A stretch of DNA of 64,000 nucleotides from Clostridiales bacterium. GTDB taxonomy: Bacteria; Bacillota; Clostridia; Christensenellales; Aristaeellaceae. Positions 1-7,407 of this stretch are shown one piece after another. The notes below the pieces were generated by a model that was given only the letters and a program-made list of their open reading frames with translations, made no database searches and had not been told where the DNA came from. The translations under genes were made by a program, and so were the position numbers. The stretch covers positions 26,524 to 90,523 of the forward strand of contig SVGL01000011.1 of NCBI GenBank assembly GCA_015056325.1, in the 5' to 3' direction. How positions within the stretch are numbered: position 1 is the stretch's first letter; every line of letters starts with the position of its first letter.

Positions 1-371
1 AGGGAATTGAGGAACAGATTCAGCCCCGCCAGAGAGATCATCACCGCCGCCGCGCAGCGCCACCAGCAGGGCTTCTTCCCGTGAAGAATGAAGCCGCACC
101 AGAGTCCCAGCAGCACATTGGTCAGCGTGAAGCCGGGGAAATACGCGCCCGCCGGGAAGAGGTGCGCACCGATCAGATCGCCCAGTCCGCCGACGATAGC
201 CGCCGGGATGGGGCCCATCAGCGCACCTGCCAAGGCAATGGGTACAAAGCCAAAGTTATACTGCTTACCCAGCATCGGCACCTGAAGAAGATTGCCCAGC
301 ACCACCTGGCAGGCGATGAGCATGGCGGTCACTGTGATGGTCGCCACGGAGAAATATCTCTTTTTTTGCAA
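1..371 (-). CDS. folT: Folate-type ECF transporter S component (FolT-like), partial
   Basis: The gene runs off the left edge, so only the first 123 codons are visible. The product is a very hydrophobic membrane protein with the S-component pattern of energy-coupling factor transporters: a first helix, then a VPMLGKQYNFGFVPIAL-type stretch and Gly/Pro-rich helices (GGLGDLIGAHLFP). It would bind a vitamin and pass it through the membrane using the shared EcfAA'T module, which is not in this window. I chose a TTG start at 371 because AAAGGAGG lies 8 bases upstream and no ATG fits. Folate specificity is inferred mainly from the THF riboswitch directly upstream; the protein alone would only support 'ECF S component'. 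Confidence 0.85.
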   Translation of the reverse strand, partial: MQKKRYFSVATITVTAMLIACQVVLGNLLQVPMLGKQYNFGFVPIALAGALMGPIPAAIVGGLGDLIGAHLFPAGAYFPGFTLTNVLLGLWCGFILHGKKPCWWRCAAAVMISLAGLNLFLNS

Positions 372-434
372 TACAAAAACCTCCTTTGCCACATGACAAA
401 AGTCTGCGACTCGCAGGAGGCAGTTAGCACGTAA

Positions 435-555
435 AGCAGCGGGATGCGCCGCTGGCACCGCGGAGACTTCGTCTCGTTTTTTCAAGACGGCCGCCCCTTC
501 GTTTCATGACAACTCCCCGTTCATGAACACTTGACGCGCCAGCAGCTACTCTGCC
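435..555 (-). promoter_or_regulatory. Class-I tetrahydrofolate (THF) riboswitch
   Basis: The leader of the folT-like gene carries the conserved THF-riboswitch landmarks in order: GGCAGAGTAG, GGCGCGTCAAGTG, ACGAAGG, CGCGGTGCC and GCATCC, closed by a P1 helix (GCAG with CTGC). Stem partners CTGCTGGC and GCCAGCGG also pair. The switch probably works on translation. The Shine-Dalgarno at 380-385 can pair with CCTCCT (415-420 on the minus strand), and that anti-SD lies in a segment able to pair instead with the 5' edge of the aptamer. THF binding would therefore reduce folT expression. Confidence 0.9.
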
Positions 556-566
556 TGATACGAATC

Positions 567-594
567 ATTATCATTGTATTCGGTTTTCCATCAA
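567..594 (-). promoter_or_regulatory. Probable sigma-A promoter of the folT leader
   Basis: TTGATG and GATAAT hexamers with a 16-base spacer precede the THF riboswitch by about 12 bases. The spacing and position fit. The hexamers are only moderately close to consensus. Confidence 0.55.
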
Positions 595-617
595 ATTGCA
601 AGAGGAAACCGCAGAAA

Positions 618-656
618 AACAGCACCGAATAAGGCAGGCCGCATGACCTGCCTTGA
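618..656 (-). terminator. Possible terminator after dapB
   Basis: AAGGCAGG (631-638) pairs with CCTGCCTT (647-654) just after the dapB stop codon. The following bases are only moderately T-rich, with a T5 run about ten bases further on, so this may be a weak terminator or an mRNA 3' stabiliser. Confidence 0.5.
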
Positions 657-661
657 CAGCA

Positions 662-1408
662 TTACAGCTTGCCGACCACGTCGTCCATGGAGTACATGCC
701 AGGCTTCTGCCCCACCAGGAACGCCGCTGCCTTGAGCGCACCCGCTGCAAAGACGCTGCGGTTCTCCGCGCTGTGGCTGATCTTCACCCGCTCGGAGGTG
801 CCGAAGAAACACACCTCGTGCTCGCCGGTGACGGTTCCGCCTCGAAGGGCATGCACACCGATCTCCTTCAGCTGACGCTTGCAGTCCCGGCCATGACGGC
901 CAAAGACAGCCTCGCGCTCTCCTTCGCAGCCTTCCTTGACCGCATCCAGCAGCATGAGGGCGGTTCCGCTGGGCGCATCCGCCTTACGGTTGTGGTGCGC
1001 CTCGACGATCTCGATGTCGAAGGTCTCCCCCAGGACAGCGGCCGCCTTCTTCGCCAGGGCGCGAAGCAGCGCGATGCCAAGGCTCATGTTGCCACTGCGG
1101 AAGATCGGGATAACCTTCGCCGCCTCGTCGATGGCAGCCAGCTGCTCTTCGGACAGGCCGGTGGTGGCGATCACCGCAGGGATACGGTGCTTGAGGGCGT
1201 AAGTCAGCAGATCCGCGCCGGGCTTCCAGGTGGAGAAATCCACAATCACGTCCACCGGCGGACAGTCCTCAAAGGTGGTGTACAGCGGGAAATCCGCGGT
1301 GCCTGGTGCCACGTCCACGCCGCAGGAAATTTCAAAGCCGAGGGTCTTCGCCTGGGCAGCAACCTCCCGACCCATATAACCCAGCGCGCCAGCAATCAGA
1401 ATCTTCAT
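662..1408 (-). CDS. dapB: 4-hydroxy-tetrahydrodipicolinate reductase
   Basis: DapB reduces the dapA product with NAD(P)H to tetrahydrodipicolinate in the lysine/meso-diaminopimelate pathway, in the cytoplasm. The 248-residue protein starts with a Rossmann nucleotide site (GALGYMG at residues 7-13) and carries the family signatures ATTGL, SGNMSLG and the catalytic/substrate motif EAHHNRKADAPSGTA. The length is normal for the family. I start at the second ATG because AAGGAG is 8 bases from it and only 2 bases from the first. It is the last gene of asd-dapA-dapB, 12 bases after dapA, and so falls under the lysine riboswitch upstream of asd. The pathway reappears in the DapF domain fused to CarB (36808-40833). 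Confidence 0.96.
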   Translation of the reverse strand: MKILIAGALGYMGREVAAQAKTLGFEISCGVDVAPGTADFPLYTTFEDCPPVDVIVDFSTWKPGADLLTYALKHRIPAVIATTGLSEEQLAAIDEAAKVIPIFRSGNMSLGIALLRALAKKAAAVLGETFDIEIVEAHHNRKADAPSGTALMLLDAVKEGCEGEREAVFGRHGRDCKRQLKEIGVHALRGGTVTGEHEVCFFGTSERVKISHSAENRSVFAAGALKAAAFLVGQKPGMYSMDDVVGKL

Positions 1409-1420
1409 TGGCATAGCTCC

Positions 1421-2308
1421 TTACTTGATCATGCCCAGGTCGCGCATGATGGCGTACATCTTCTCGCGGGGGCCGTCGGTCATGGGCACCAGTGGCAGGC
1501 GCACTTCGTCCTGCAGCATGCCCATCTTCGCCATGGCGGCCTTGATCGGGATGGGGCTGGTCTCGCTGAAGAGCGCATTGATGAAGGGCAGCAGGCGCAG
1601 CTGAATCTCCGCCGCGTCCTTGAAATTACCCTGCAGGGCCAGCTCGGTCATGCGAGCCGTTTCCGCCGGCAGGATGTTGGACACCACGGAGATCACGCCC
1701 TTGAAGCCCACGGACATCATGGGGACGATCAGGTCGTCATTGCCGGAGTAGAAATCCACCTTGTCGCCGCACAGGCGGATCTTCTCCATCGCCTGGCCGA
1801 CGTCGGAATTGGCCTCCTTGACGGCGATGATGTTCTCGTGCTCGCAGATTTTTGCGAGGGCCTCCGGGCCGATGTTCAGGCCCGTGCGGCTGGGCACATT
1901 GTACACGATGACGGGCAGGGTCGCCGCATCGGCAATGGCGTTGAAGTGCGCCACCAGGCCAGCCTGACTAGTCTTGTTGTAGTAGGGCGTGACGACCAGC
2001 TGAGCGTCCGCGCCATACTCAGCGGAATGCTTGGCAGCATAGACGGCTTCGGCGGTGGCGTTGGAGCCAGTACCGGCAATGACCGGCACGCGATGGTCCG
2101 CCTTCTCCACCACGCGGCGGATGACCGCCAGGTGCTCGTCCCAATTCATGGTGGCGGGCTCGCCGGTGGTGCCTGCAGCGATCAGCGCAGACACACCGTT
2201 TGCGATCTGATCCTCCACCAGGCGGTCGAGGGCTTCATAGTCCACCTCACCGTTCTTGAAGGGGGTGACGAGGGCCGTGCCGACGCCGGTGAACAAAGGC
2301 TTTCTCAT
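1421..2308 (-). CDS. dapA: 4-hydroxy-tetrahydrodipicolinate synthase
   Basis: DapA condenses pyruvate with aspartate semialdehyde, the committed step to lysine and diaminopimelate. The 295-residue protein has the full TIM-barrel family pattern: an N-terminal GVGTALVTPF, the GTTGE pyruvate loop, YYNK with the catalytic Tyr, YNVPSRTG, and IIAVKEAN with the Schiff-base Lys. The start at 2308 follows an AGGAGG site; an upstream in-frame extension to 2431 is rejected because it would run back into asd and has no family similarity. It lies 29 bases after asd in the same operon and should respond to lysine through the riboswitch. Confidence 0.97.
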   Translation of the reverse strand: MRKPLFTGVGTALVTPFKNGEVDYEALDRLVEDQIANGVSALIAAGTTGEPATMNWDEHLAVIRRVVEKADHRVPVIAGTGSNATAEAVYAAKHSAEYGADAQLVVTPYYNKTSQAGLVAHFNAIADAATLPVIVYNVPSRTGLNIGPEALAKICEHENIIAVKEANSDVGQAMEKIRLCGDKVDFYSGNDDLIVPMMSVGFKGVISVVSNILPAETARMTELALQGNFKDAAEIQLRLLPFINALFSETSPIPIKAAMAKMGMLQDEVRLPLVPMTDGPREKMYAIMRDLGMIK

Positions 2309-2337
2309 GTCAGAATACCTCCTAAAGGGTCGAGAGC

Positions 2338-3420
2338 TTACTTGCGGGTGATGTAACCCTTTGCGCACAGCAGCTCCGCGGTCAGCATCGCGCCGCCGGC
2401 AGCGCCGCGCACAGTGTTGTGGCTCAGGCATACAAAGCGGTAGTCGAAGATCTTATCCTCGCGCAGACGGCCGATGGACACGCCGAAGCCATTCTGGAAG
2501 TCGCGGTCCAGGCGGGTCTGAGGACGGGCAGGATCCTCAAAGTACTGCAGGAAGGGCTTGGGGGCAGAGGGCAGGCCCAGACGCTGCGCTTCGGTCTCGA
2601 AGCTGGCCCAGCGTTCCTTGATCTGCTCGATGGAGGGCTTGTTCTTGAAGGACACGCTCACCGCCGCCATGTGGCCATCCGCCGCAGAGACGCGCAGGCA
2701 CTGGGCGCTGATGACGGGCTCCACCGCGTTGACGATCTTGCCGTCCTCCACATGACCCCAGATCTTGAGGGGCTCGTTCTCGCTCTTCTCGTCCTCGCCG
2801 CCGATGTAGGGGATCACGTTGTCCACCATATCGGGCCAGGTCTTGAAGGTCTTGCCGGCGCCGGAGATGGCCTGGTAGGTGCACACGCTCATCTTCTCGG
2901 GGCCGAAGTCCATCAGGGGAGTGATGGCAGGCACGTAAGACTGAATGGAGCAGTTGGGCTTGACCGCAATGAAGCCCTTCCGGGTACCCAGACGCTTGCG
3001 CTGAGCTTCGATAACCTCCAGGTGCGCCGCGTTGATCTCCGGCACCACCATGGGCACGTCCTCCACGCCGCGGCAGGCGGAGTTATTGCTCACCACGGGG
3101 ATCTCGTGCTTTGCATAGGCTTCCTCAAGGGCACGGATTTCATCCTTCTTCATGTCAACGGCACAGAAAATGAAGTCCACCTTTTCGCCCACGGCGTCGA
3201 TGTCCGACGCATCCAGAACGACCATGTCCGCCACATCCGCAGGGATGGCCCAGTCAAAGGCCCAGCGGTCGCCCACGGCCTCAGCGTACTTCTTGCCGGC
3301 GGAGCGGGCAGACGCCGCCACGCAGGTCACCTGGAACCAAGGATGATCCTTCAAAAGGGAAATGAAACGCTGGCCCACCATGCCGGTGGCGCCCACGATA
3401 CCAACACGATACTTCTCCAT
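2338..3420 (-). CDS. asd: Aspartate-semialdehyde dehydrogenase (archaeal/fungal-type subfamily)
   Basis: Asd reduces aspartyl phosphate to aspartate semialdehyde, the branch-point precursor of lysine, threonine and methionine. The 360-residue protein has a Rossmann start (GIVGATGMVGQ), an SNNSACRG motif, the catalytic Cys157 in VKPNCSIQSY, and SGAGKTFKTWPDM. The KPNCS form and overall length match the archaeal/fungal-like Asd subfamily rather than the E. coli type, as is common in Clostridia (family knowledge). The start at 3420 has GGAGG 8 bases upstream. It is the first gene of asd-dapA-dapB, and the whole operon sits behind a lysine riboswitch with an intrinsic terminator. Confidence 0.95.
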   Translation of the reverse strand: MEKYRVGIVGATGMVGQRFISLLKDHPWFQVTCVAASARSAGKKYAEAVGDRWAFDWAIPADVADMVVLDASDIDAVGEKVDFIFCAVDMKKDEIRALEEAYAKHEIPVVSNNSACRGVEDVPMVVPEINAAHLEVIEAQRKRLGTRKGFIAVKPNCSIQSYVPAITPLMDFGPEKMSVCTYQAISGAGKTFKTWPDMVDNVIPYIGGEDEKSENEPLKIWGHVEDGKIVNAVEPVISAQCLRVSAADGHMAAVSVSFKNKPSIEQIKERWASFETEAQRLGLPSAPKPFLQYFEDPARPQTRLDRDFQNGFGVSIGRLREDKIFDYRFVCLSHNTVRGAAGGAMLTAELLCAKGYITRK

Positions 3421-3445
3421 GGTTGATTCCTCCCGTATATCAAGT

Positions 3446-3482
3446 ATAAACAAAAATGCCCGCAGACAGTCCTGCGGCGCGA
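3446..3482 (-). terminator. Intrinsic terminator of the lysine riboswitch
   Basis: On the minus strand CCGCAG pairs with CTGCGG, followed by GCATTTTTGTTT, 25-35 bases before the asd start codon. It sits downstream of the lysine aptamer and is the natural expression platform: lysine binding would favour this hairpin and stop transcription before asd. Confidence 0.85.
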
Positions 3483-3514
3483 TCATTGCAGGGATATTCC
3501 ATTCCCCACCCGAT

Positions 3515-3682
3515 GACCAGCGCTCCGCCAGGCAATGCCCGATGACAGCTGCAGACCCGTCCGGCCTGCAACCAAGCACAGAAGCGGCGGCTCCCCTTCT
3601 GCCTTTCGGCGCAATGCTCCTTCATGCGGCCTCTGCGGAAGCCTGTCCTCCGCCGCGTTACCGGCACTGCGCGCCTCTGATC
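3515..3682 (-). promoter_or_regulatory. Lysine riboswitch (L box)
   Basis: The 168-nt element has the L-box landmarks in order: AGAGGCGCG, a GGAGGACA segment, AAGGAGC, GCCGAAAGGC, AGAAGGGGAGCC, AGCTGTCA and a closing GGAGCGCTGGTC. The ends form P1 (GATCAG with CTGGTC). It lies 12-20 bases after a consensus promoter and about 35 bases before a terminator, controlling asd-dapA-dapB by transcription attenuation. Confidence 0.9.
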
Positions 3683-3707
3683 CCATATCAAATTCGATAC
3701 CGATGAT

Positions 3708-3736
3708 ATCATACCATGGATGGCAGATGATGTCAA
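3708..3736 (-). promoter_or_regulatory. Sigma-A promoter of the asd-dapA-dapB leader
   Basis: A perfect TTGACA (3731-3736) and TATGAT (3708-3713) are separated by exactly 17 bases. Transcription would begin near 3700, just ahead of the lysine aptamer. Confidence 0.88.
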
Positions 3737-3857
3737 CGCTTCATCGGGAAGAACATGGAAAAGACAGGCGGATCACCGCCGCCTGCCCGCCATTTTCCGC
3801 ACTATGCCGCCCATGAATTTCGGCAGCCGGATGCACACCATCCGCACGCGCATCTTG

Positions 3858-4067
3858 TCACCTCCCGCAGCTTGAAATGAGAGCCCAGCCCGCACCGATG
3901 AGCGCCGCGCCCGCCAGCGCCGCCCAGGCCCATCCAGGAATACACAGGAATAAAAGCACCAGCCCTGCGCTGATAAACAGGCAGCCCAGAAGCTTCCACG
4001 GGCCGTCCGCCTTTGGACGACGGCAGGGCGGTTTGGGATGATAGAGCCGATACCGGACTTTTCGCAT
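3858..4067 (-). CDS. Small two-helix membrane protein, unknown function
   Basis: This 69-residue ORF has a basic, Pro-rich N-terminus (about residues 1-25) followed by two short hydrophobic segments (residues 28-45 and 47-64), so it looks like a small inner-membrane protein. The ATG at 4067 has a GGGGGAAG ribosome site; an upstream in-frame ATG at 4187 would add a region without hydrophobic or coding character. I do not recognise a family. It is divergent from the motor-like operon at 4297 and separated from the asd promoter by about 120 bases with no other feature. Confidence 0.5.
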   Translation of the reverse strand: MRKVRYRLYHPKPPCRRPKADGPWKLLGCLFISAGLVLLFLCIPGWAWAALAGAALIGAGWALISSCGR

Positions 4068-4204
4068 TGCTTTCTTCCCCCGCTTCACTGGCAGGATATG
4101 CACTTCCGGCAGGTATGATGAGATGCGCGGGAAGAATTTCTCCGCCTGATTCGTTATATCATCGGATGATTGCCGAAAATATGGCAATTCTGTTACATTC
4201 GCCG

Positions 4205-4233
4205 TTTACAAGACGGCGCAAATCGTGTAAAAT
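4205..4233 (+). promoter_or_regulatory. Sigma-A promoter of the MotAB-like operon
   Basis: TTTACA (4205-4210) and TAAAAT (4228-4233) with a 17-base spacer lie 63 bases before the first start codon of the three-gene operon. Confidence 0.7.
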
Positions 4234-4296
4234 AGAAGGTGTATTGCCTTTCCAGCCTTCGCCTTCCACGATCATCACACAGGAGGACAACTGCCT

Positions 4297-5796
4297 ATGA
4301 TGACGACGCTCTTATCCGATCTGATGGCCAATGCGGTCGATATCATCGTTTATGCCGCCATTGCACTGGTGACGCTCATCGGCGTGTTCAAGTGCCTGCT
4401 GCCCCTGCGCACCACCACCCACGCGCTGCGCCGCGCCATCCGCCGGCTGCAGCAGGATGCAGGCAATCGCCAGGGTACCCCTGTCTGGCAGGAGAAGCGC
4501 TTTATGGGCAACCGGCTGAAGGGCTCCTGGCTCCGTTTTTTGCAGAACGCTGAGCAGCTGGACCGCCGCGGTCTCCCCTGCAATGTGGAGGACTATATCA
4601 ACGACGACACCGTCACCCACGGCCCCGGCAACGCCACCCTGGCGGAGCTCATCCCCGGCTTGCTGACGTCCCTGGGCATCCTGGGCACCTTCATGGGCAT
4701 GATGCGCGGCCTGAGCGGGCTGGACTTCTCCAACTCCGATGCGATCATCGAGGGCATCCCGGTGCTGCTTTCCGGCATGAAGTTCGCCTTTGGCACCTCC
4801 GTGGCCGGCGTGAGCTGCTCCATCGCCTTCAACATGCTCAACCGCATTTTGCAGGGCAGCTCCTACCGCGCCATTGACGACTTTGTTGAGTGCTTCACTA
4901 CCCTGGCCATGCAGCGCCCGCTGGACAACGACGTGCAGCTCATCTGCCAGAACCAGGACTCCAACCACATGCTGGCGAACCTCTCCGAGGTGCTGCCCGC
5001 CACCGTGGAAGGCAGCATCACCCGGGCCATGTCCCCCGTGGCCAAGGCCATGGACAACTTCCTGGTGGGCGCCACCCGCGCCCAGGTGGACGGCGTGGGC
5101 CGCATCGTGGGCAATTTCGTGCAGCAGATGAACATGTCCCTGAACGACCAGTTCATGGAGCTGGGCCGCACGATGACGGAGATCAACCAGAACCAGCAGC
5201 TGACGATGGAGCAGGTTCGGCAGTCCATGGCTGCCGCAAACGCCATCCTGGGCGACGCGCAGCAGCTGCACACCATCAGCGCCGACGTGCTGACCCACTT
5301 CGAGCACTACATCTCCGAGCTGAGCGAGGCCCGCCGCCGCGACGAGAACTTCGAGCAGTCAGCCTCCTCCCTGCTGGAGATGATGCAGGAGATGAACGCC
5401 GAGCAGCAGAAGCTCCTCAAGCAGGTAACCGCCAGCCACCAGCAGCTTCTCAGCAGCATGAACGCCTTCACCGCCGATGCGGAGAAGGCCATGACCCGCA
5501 TGAACCACAACTCCTCCGTCACCGGCGAGCACCTCGACCAGGTGGCCGCCTCCATGTCCAGCGCCGGGCAGCAGCTCTCCCAGGGCTGTCAGACCTTCGT
5601 GCAGGGCGCCGTGGGCAGCCTGAGCGAGACCCTGGGGTCCTTCGAAAAGAACATGGCAGCCCTGGTGGAGACCCTTTCCGAGAAGATCGACCGTCTCAGC
5701 GCTGACGGCACCTCCGGCGATACCGCCGCTGCCGCCGCCGGGCTGCAGCAGCTCACCGCTCAGCTCAGCCAGATCATCGCCTCCAAGGAGGTGTGA
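4297..5796 (+). CDS. MotA/TolQ/ExbB-type proton-channel protein with long coiled-coil tail (ZorA-like)
   Basis: This 499-residue protein has an N-terminal membrane helix (about residues 12-34), a cytoplasmic segment, and two further helices at about 115-140 and 150-178. The LIPGLLTSLGILGTFMGMM and MKFAFGTSVAGVSCS motifs are typical of MotA/ExbB stator channels. After residue 200 there are roughly 300 residues of Gln/Glu/Ala/Met-rich helix, predicted coiled coil, which is far longer than MotA and resembles the inward tail of ZorA. With the next gene it would form an ion-driven 5:2 rotary unit in the cytoplasmic membrane. The start has a GGAGG 12-16 bases upstream. It is the first of three co-directional genes; no flagellar gene and no Zorya effector (ZorC, D or E) is nearby, so the function is open. 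Confidence 0.8.
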   Translation: MMTTLLSDLMANAVDIIVYAAIALVTLIGVFKCLLPLRTTTHALRRAIRRLQQDAGNRQGTPVWQEKRFMGNRLKGSWLRFLQNAEQLDRRGLPCNVEDYINDDTVTHGPGNATLAELIPGLLTSLGILGTFMGMMRGLSGLDFSNSDAIIEGIPVLLSGMKFAFGTSVAGVSCSIAFNMLNRILQGSSYRAIDDFVECFTTLAMQRPLDNDVQLICQNQDSNHMLANLSEVLPATVEGSITRAMSPVAKAMDNFLVGATRAQVDGVGRIVGNFVQQMNMSLNDQFMELGRTMTEINQNQQLTMEQVRQSMAAANAILGDAQQLHTISADVLTHFEHYISELSEARRRDENFEQSASSLLEMMQEMNAEQQKLLKQVTASHQQLLSSMNAFTADAEKAMTRMNHNSSVTGEHLDQVAASMSSAGQQLSQGCQTFVQGAVGSLSETLGSFEKNMAALVETLSEKIDRLSADGTSGDTAAAAAGLQQLTAQLSQIIASKEV

Positions 5797-5798
5797 TC

Positions 5799-6839
5799 GT
5801 GGCACGTCAACGCATCCACAACAGCCGCGCCGGCAAAAGCACCAACTCCGGCGCCAGCTGGATCAGCTATTCGGACATGATGGCGGCGCTGCTGCTGGTG
5901 TTCGTGCTGATCCTCTCTATGAGCCTGCACCAGTACTTCACCATGCTGGAAACCAAAACCAAGGAGCTGGACCATCAGAAACTTCTCATCACCGACCAGC
6001 AGCTCAGGCTCGATGAACAGACGCTGCAAATCGCCGCTCAGCAGGTGGAGATGGATCATCAGAATGCCCAGATTGCCATCATCATGACCCAGCTGGACGA
6101 GCAGCAGTCCGCCCTGGAGGAAGCCTACATCATCCTGGGCGAAAACCAGGCAGCGCTGGAAGAAGCCCGCTCCACCCTGGCCGGCAAGGAAGCCCAGCTG
6201 ATCCTCCTCCAGCAGGAGCTGGCCAACAAGGAGAACGCCCTGAACGCCGCCGTCCAGGTGCTCAATGCCCAGCAGGCAGCCCTGAACAGCAAGACCGAGC
6301 AGATCGAGGACATGGTGGGCATGAAAGCGGAGATCATCGCCGAGCTGTCCGCGTCCCTCTCCCGCGCCAGCCTCACCGCCGCGGTGGACAAAAACACCGG
6401 CGATATCGTGCTGGACAGCGCCGTGCTCTTCAAGACCGGCTCCTCCGACATCATGACGGACGGCCAGTATCTCCTCAACCGCTTTATCCCCGTGTACCTG
6501 GAGGTACTGCTGCGTCCGGAATACTCCGACTATCTGGGCCAGATTGTTATCGAAGGCCACACCGACGATGTGGGCACCTGGGAAAACAACATGAAGCTCT
6601 CCCAGGAGCGCGCGTATGAAGTGATGATGTACGTCCTCGAGATGTACCGCCAGGGCAGCCCGGAACGGGAGCTGCTTCAAAAGCTGCTGACCGCCACCGG
6701 CCGCAGCGAAACCGACCTCGTCTACTACCCCGGCACCACCGTGGTGGATCAGGACTCTTCCCGACGTGTAGAATTCAAGTTCAGCCTCAAGGACGCGGAG
6801 ATGATCGAAGAGATGAATCGTCTTCTGCAAAGCAAATAA
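5799..6839 (+). CDS. MotB/OmpA-domain stator partner (ZorB-like)
   Basis: A short basic N-terminus leads into one membrane helix (about residues 19-42) that starts with SYSDMMAALLLVF; this Asp is where MotB-type proteins keep their proton-carrying residue. A long Gln/Glu/Leu heptad-rich coiled coil follows (about 45-175), then a C-terminal OmpA-like peptidoglycan-binding domain with IVIEGHTDDVGTWENN and SQERAYEVM. I chose the GTG at 5799 because AAGGAGG ends 7 bases before it; GTG at 5793 is also in frame but too close. The coding region begins 3 bases after the upstream stop. The pair is therefore a stator-like motor anchored to the wall, with the coiled coil setting the reach. Confidence 0.82.
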   Translation: MARQRIHNSRAGKSTNSGASWISYSDMMAALLLVFVLILSMSLHQYFTMLETKTKELDHQKLLITDQQLRLDEQTLQIAAQQVEMDHQNAQIAIIMTQLDEQQSALEEAYIILGENQAALEEARSTLAGKEAQLILLQQELANKENALNAAVQVLNAQQAALNSKTEQIEDMVGMKAEIIAELSASLSRASLTAAVDKNTGDIVLDSAVLFKTGSSDIMTDGQYLLNRFIPVYLEVLLRPEYSDYLGQIVIEGHTDDVGTWENNMKLSQERAYEVMMYVLEMYRQGSPERELLQKLLTATGRSETDLVYYPGTTVVDQDSSRRVEFKFSLKDAEMIEEMNRLLQSK

Positions 6840-6860
6840 ACACAGGTAAAGGAAACAAGC

Positions 6861-7343
6861 ATGAAATATATCGCCATTTTATCCGTGCTGGTGCTCATTG
6901 CAGCCCTGGTCGGCGTGGGATACATGTACATGACTGCTAACATCACTGTGGACACGGTGAGCGTCGTAGCCATGGAGGCCGCCAACCAGCCGGTACACTT
7001 TGCCGAGCTCCGCCAGCAGCTGCGCCTAGGCGCGGTCCTGGGCACGCCCTTCGTGCAAGCCCAGGAGCTTGCCGATGCGGAGAACTACCAGTTCCTCACC
7101 TACACCGTGCGGCTGAAGAACGGTACCGCCGTCACCGCCGACATGGTGGAGCTCCAGGTGACCCCTATGGCCGGGGATATCCTGCAAATCGGCTCCTACC
7201 ACGACGTGAAGCTCCCTGCCGGACAGACCGTGGACGCCACCGCCACCATCCTGACCGATAAGAACATGCACGCCATCCGCGAGGTGACCATCACCTACTA
7301 CATCTGGGGCGTGCCCTTCACGATGAAAACCACCGTCAGGTAA
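6861..7343 (+). CDS. Membrane-anchored extracytoplasmic protein, third gene of the motor-like operon
   Basis: The 160-residue product has an N-terminal signal anchor (about residues 5-26) and an exterior domain of alternating beta-type segments (FLTYTVRLKNGTAV, VKLPAGQTVDATAT, VTITYYIWGV) that looks like a small Ig-like or DUF4352-like sandwich. I do not recognise the family. It begins 21 bases after the MotB-like gene with an AAAGGA site, and a strong terminator follows, so it is part of the same operon. A role outside the membrane in coupling or regulating the motor pair is an inference from context only. Confidence 0.7.
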   Translation: MKYIAILSVLVLIAALVGVGYMYMTANITVDTVSVVAMEAANQPVHFAELRQQLRLGAVLGTPFVQAQELADAENYQFLTYTVRLKNGTAVTADMVELQVTPMAGDILQIGSYHDVKLPAGQTVDATATILTDKNMHAIREVTITYYIWGVPFTMKTTVR

Positions 7344-7345
7344 GC

Positions 7346-7385
7346 AAAAAGACGGCTTCCCGCATGGGAAGCCGTCTTTCTTTGT
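7346..7385. terminator. Bidirectional intrinsic terminator
   Basis: GACGGCTTCCC and GGGAAGCCGTC form an 11-bp stem with a 4-base loop, followed by TTTCTTT on the plus strand and TTTTTGC on the minus strand. It ends both the motor-like operon and the convergent gene at 7408-8553. Confidence 0.92.
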
Positions 7386-7407
7386 GCCATCAGCCCTTCA
7401 TGTCATC

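Noticed and set aside
653..2356. Long open frames antisense to dapB and dapA
   Set aside because: They mirror real genes in GC-rich DNA, have no family signatures and no ribosome site. The minus-strand proteins carry all catalytic motifs.
4297..6839. Flagellar motAB
   Set aside because: The tail and coiled coil are far longer than in MotA and MotB, and no flagellar or chemotaxis gene is nearby.
4297..7343. Complete Zorya antiphage system
   Set aside because: Only the membrane pair resembles ZorA and ZorB. No helicase-nuclease ZorD, no ZorC and no ZorE HNH gene is present on either side; the neighbours are lysine genes and secreted SH3b proteins.
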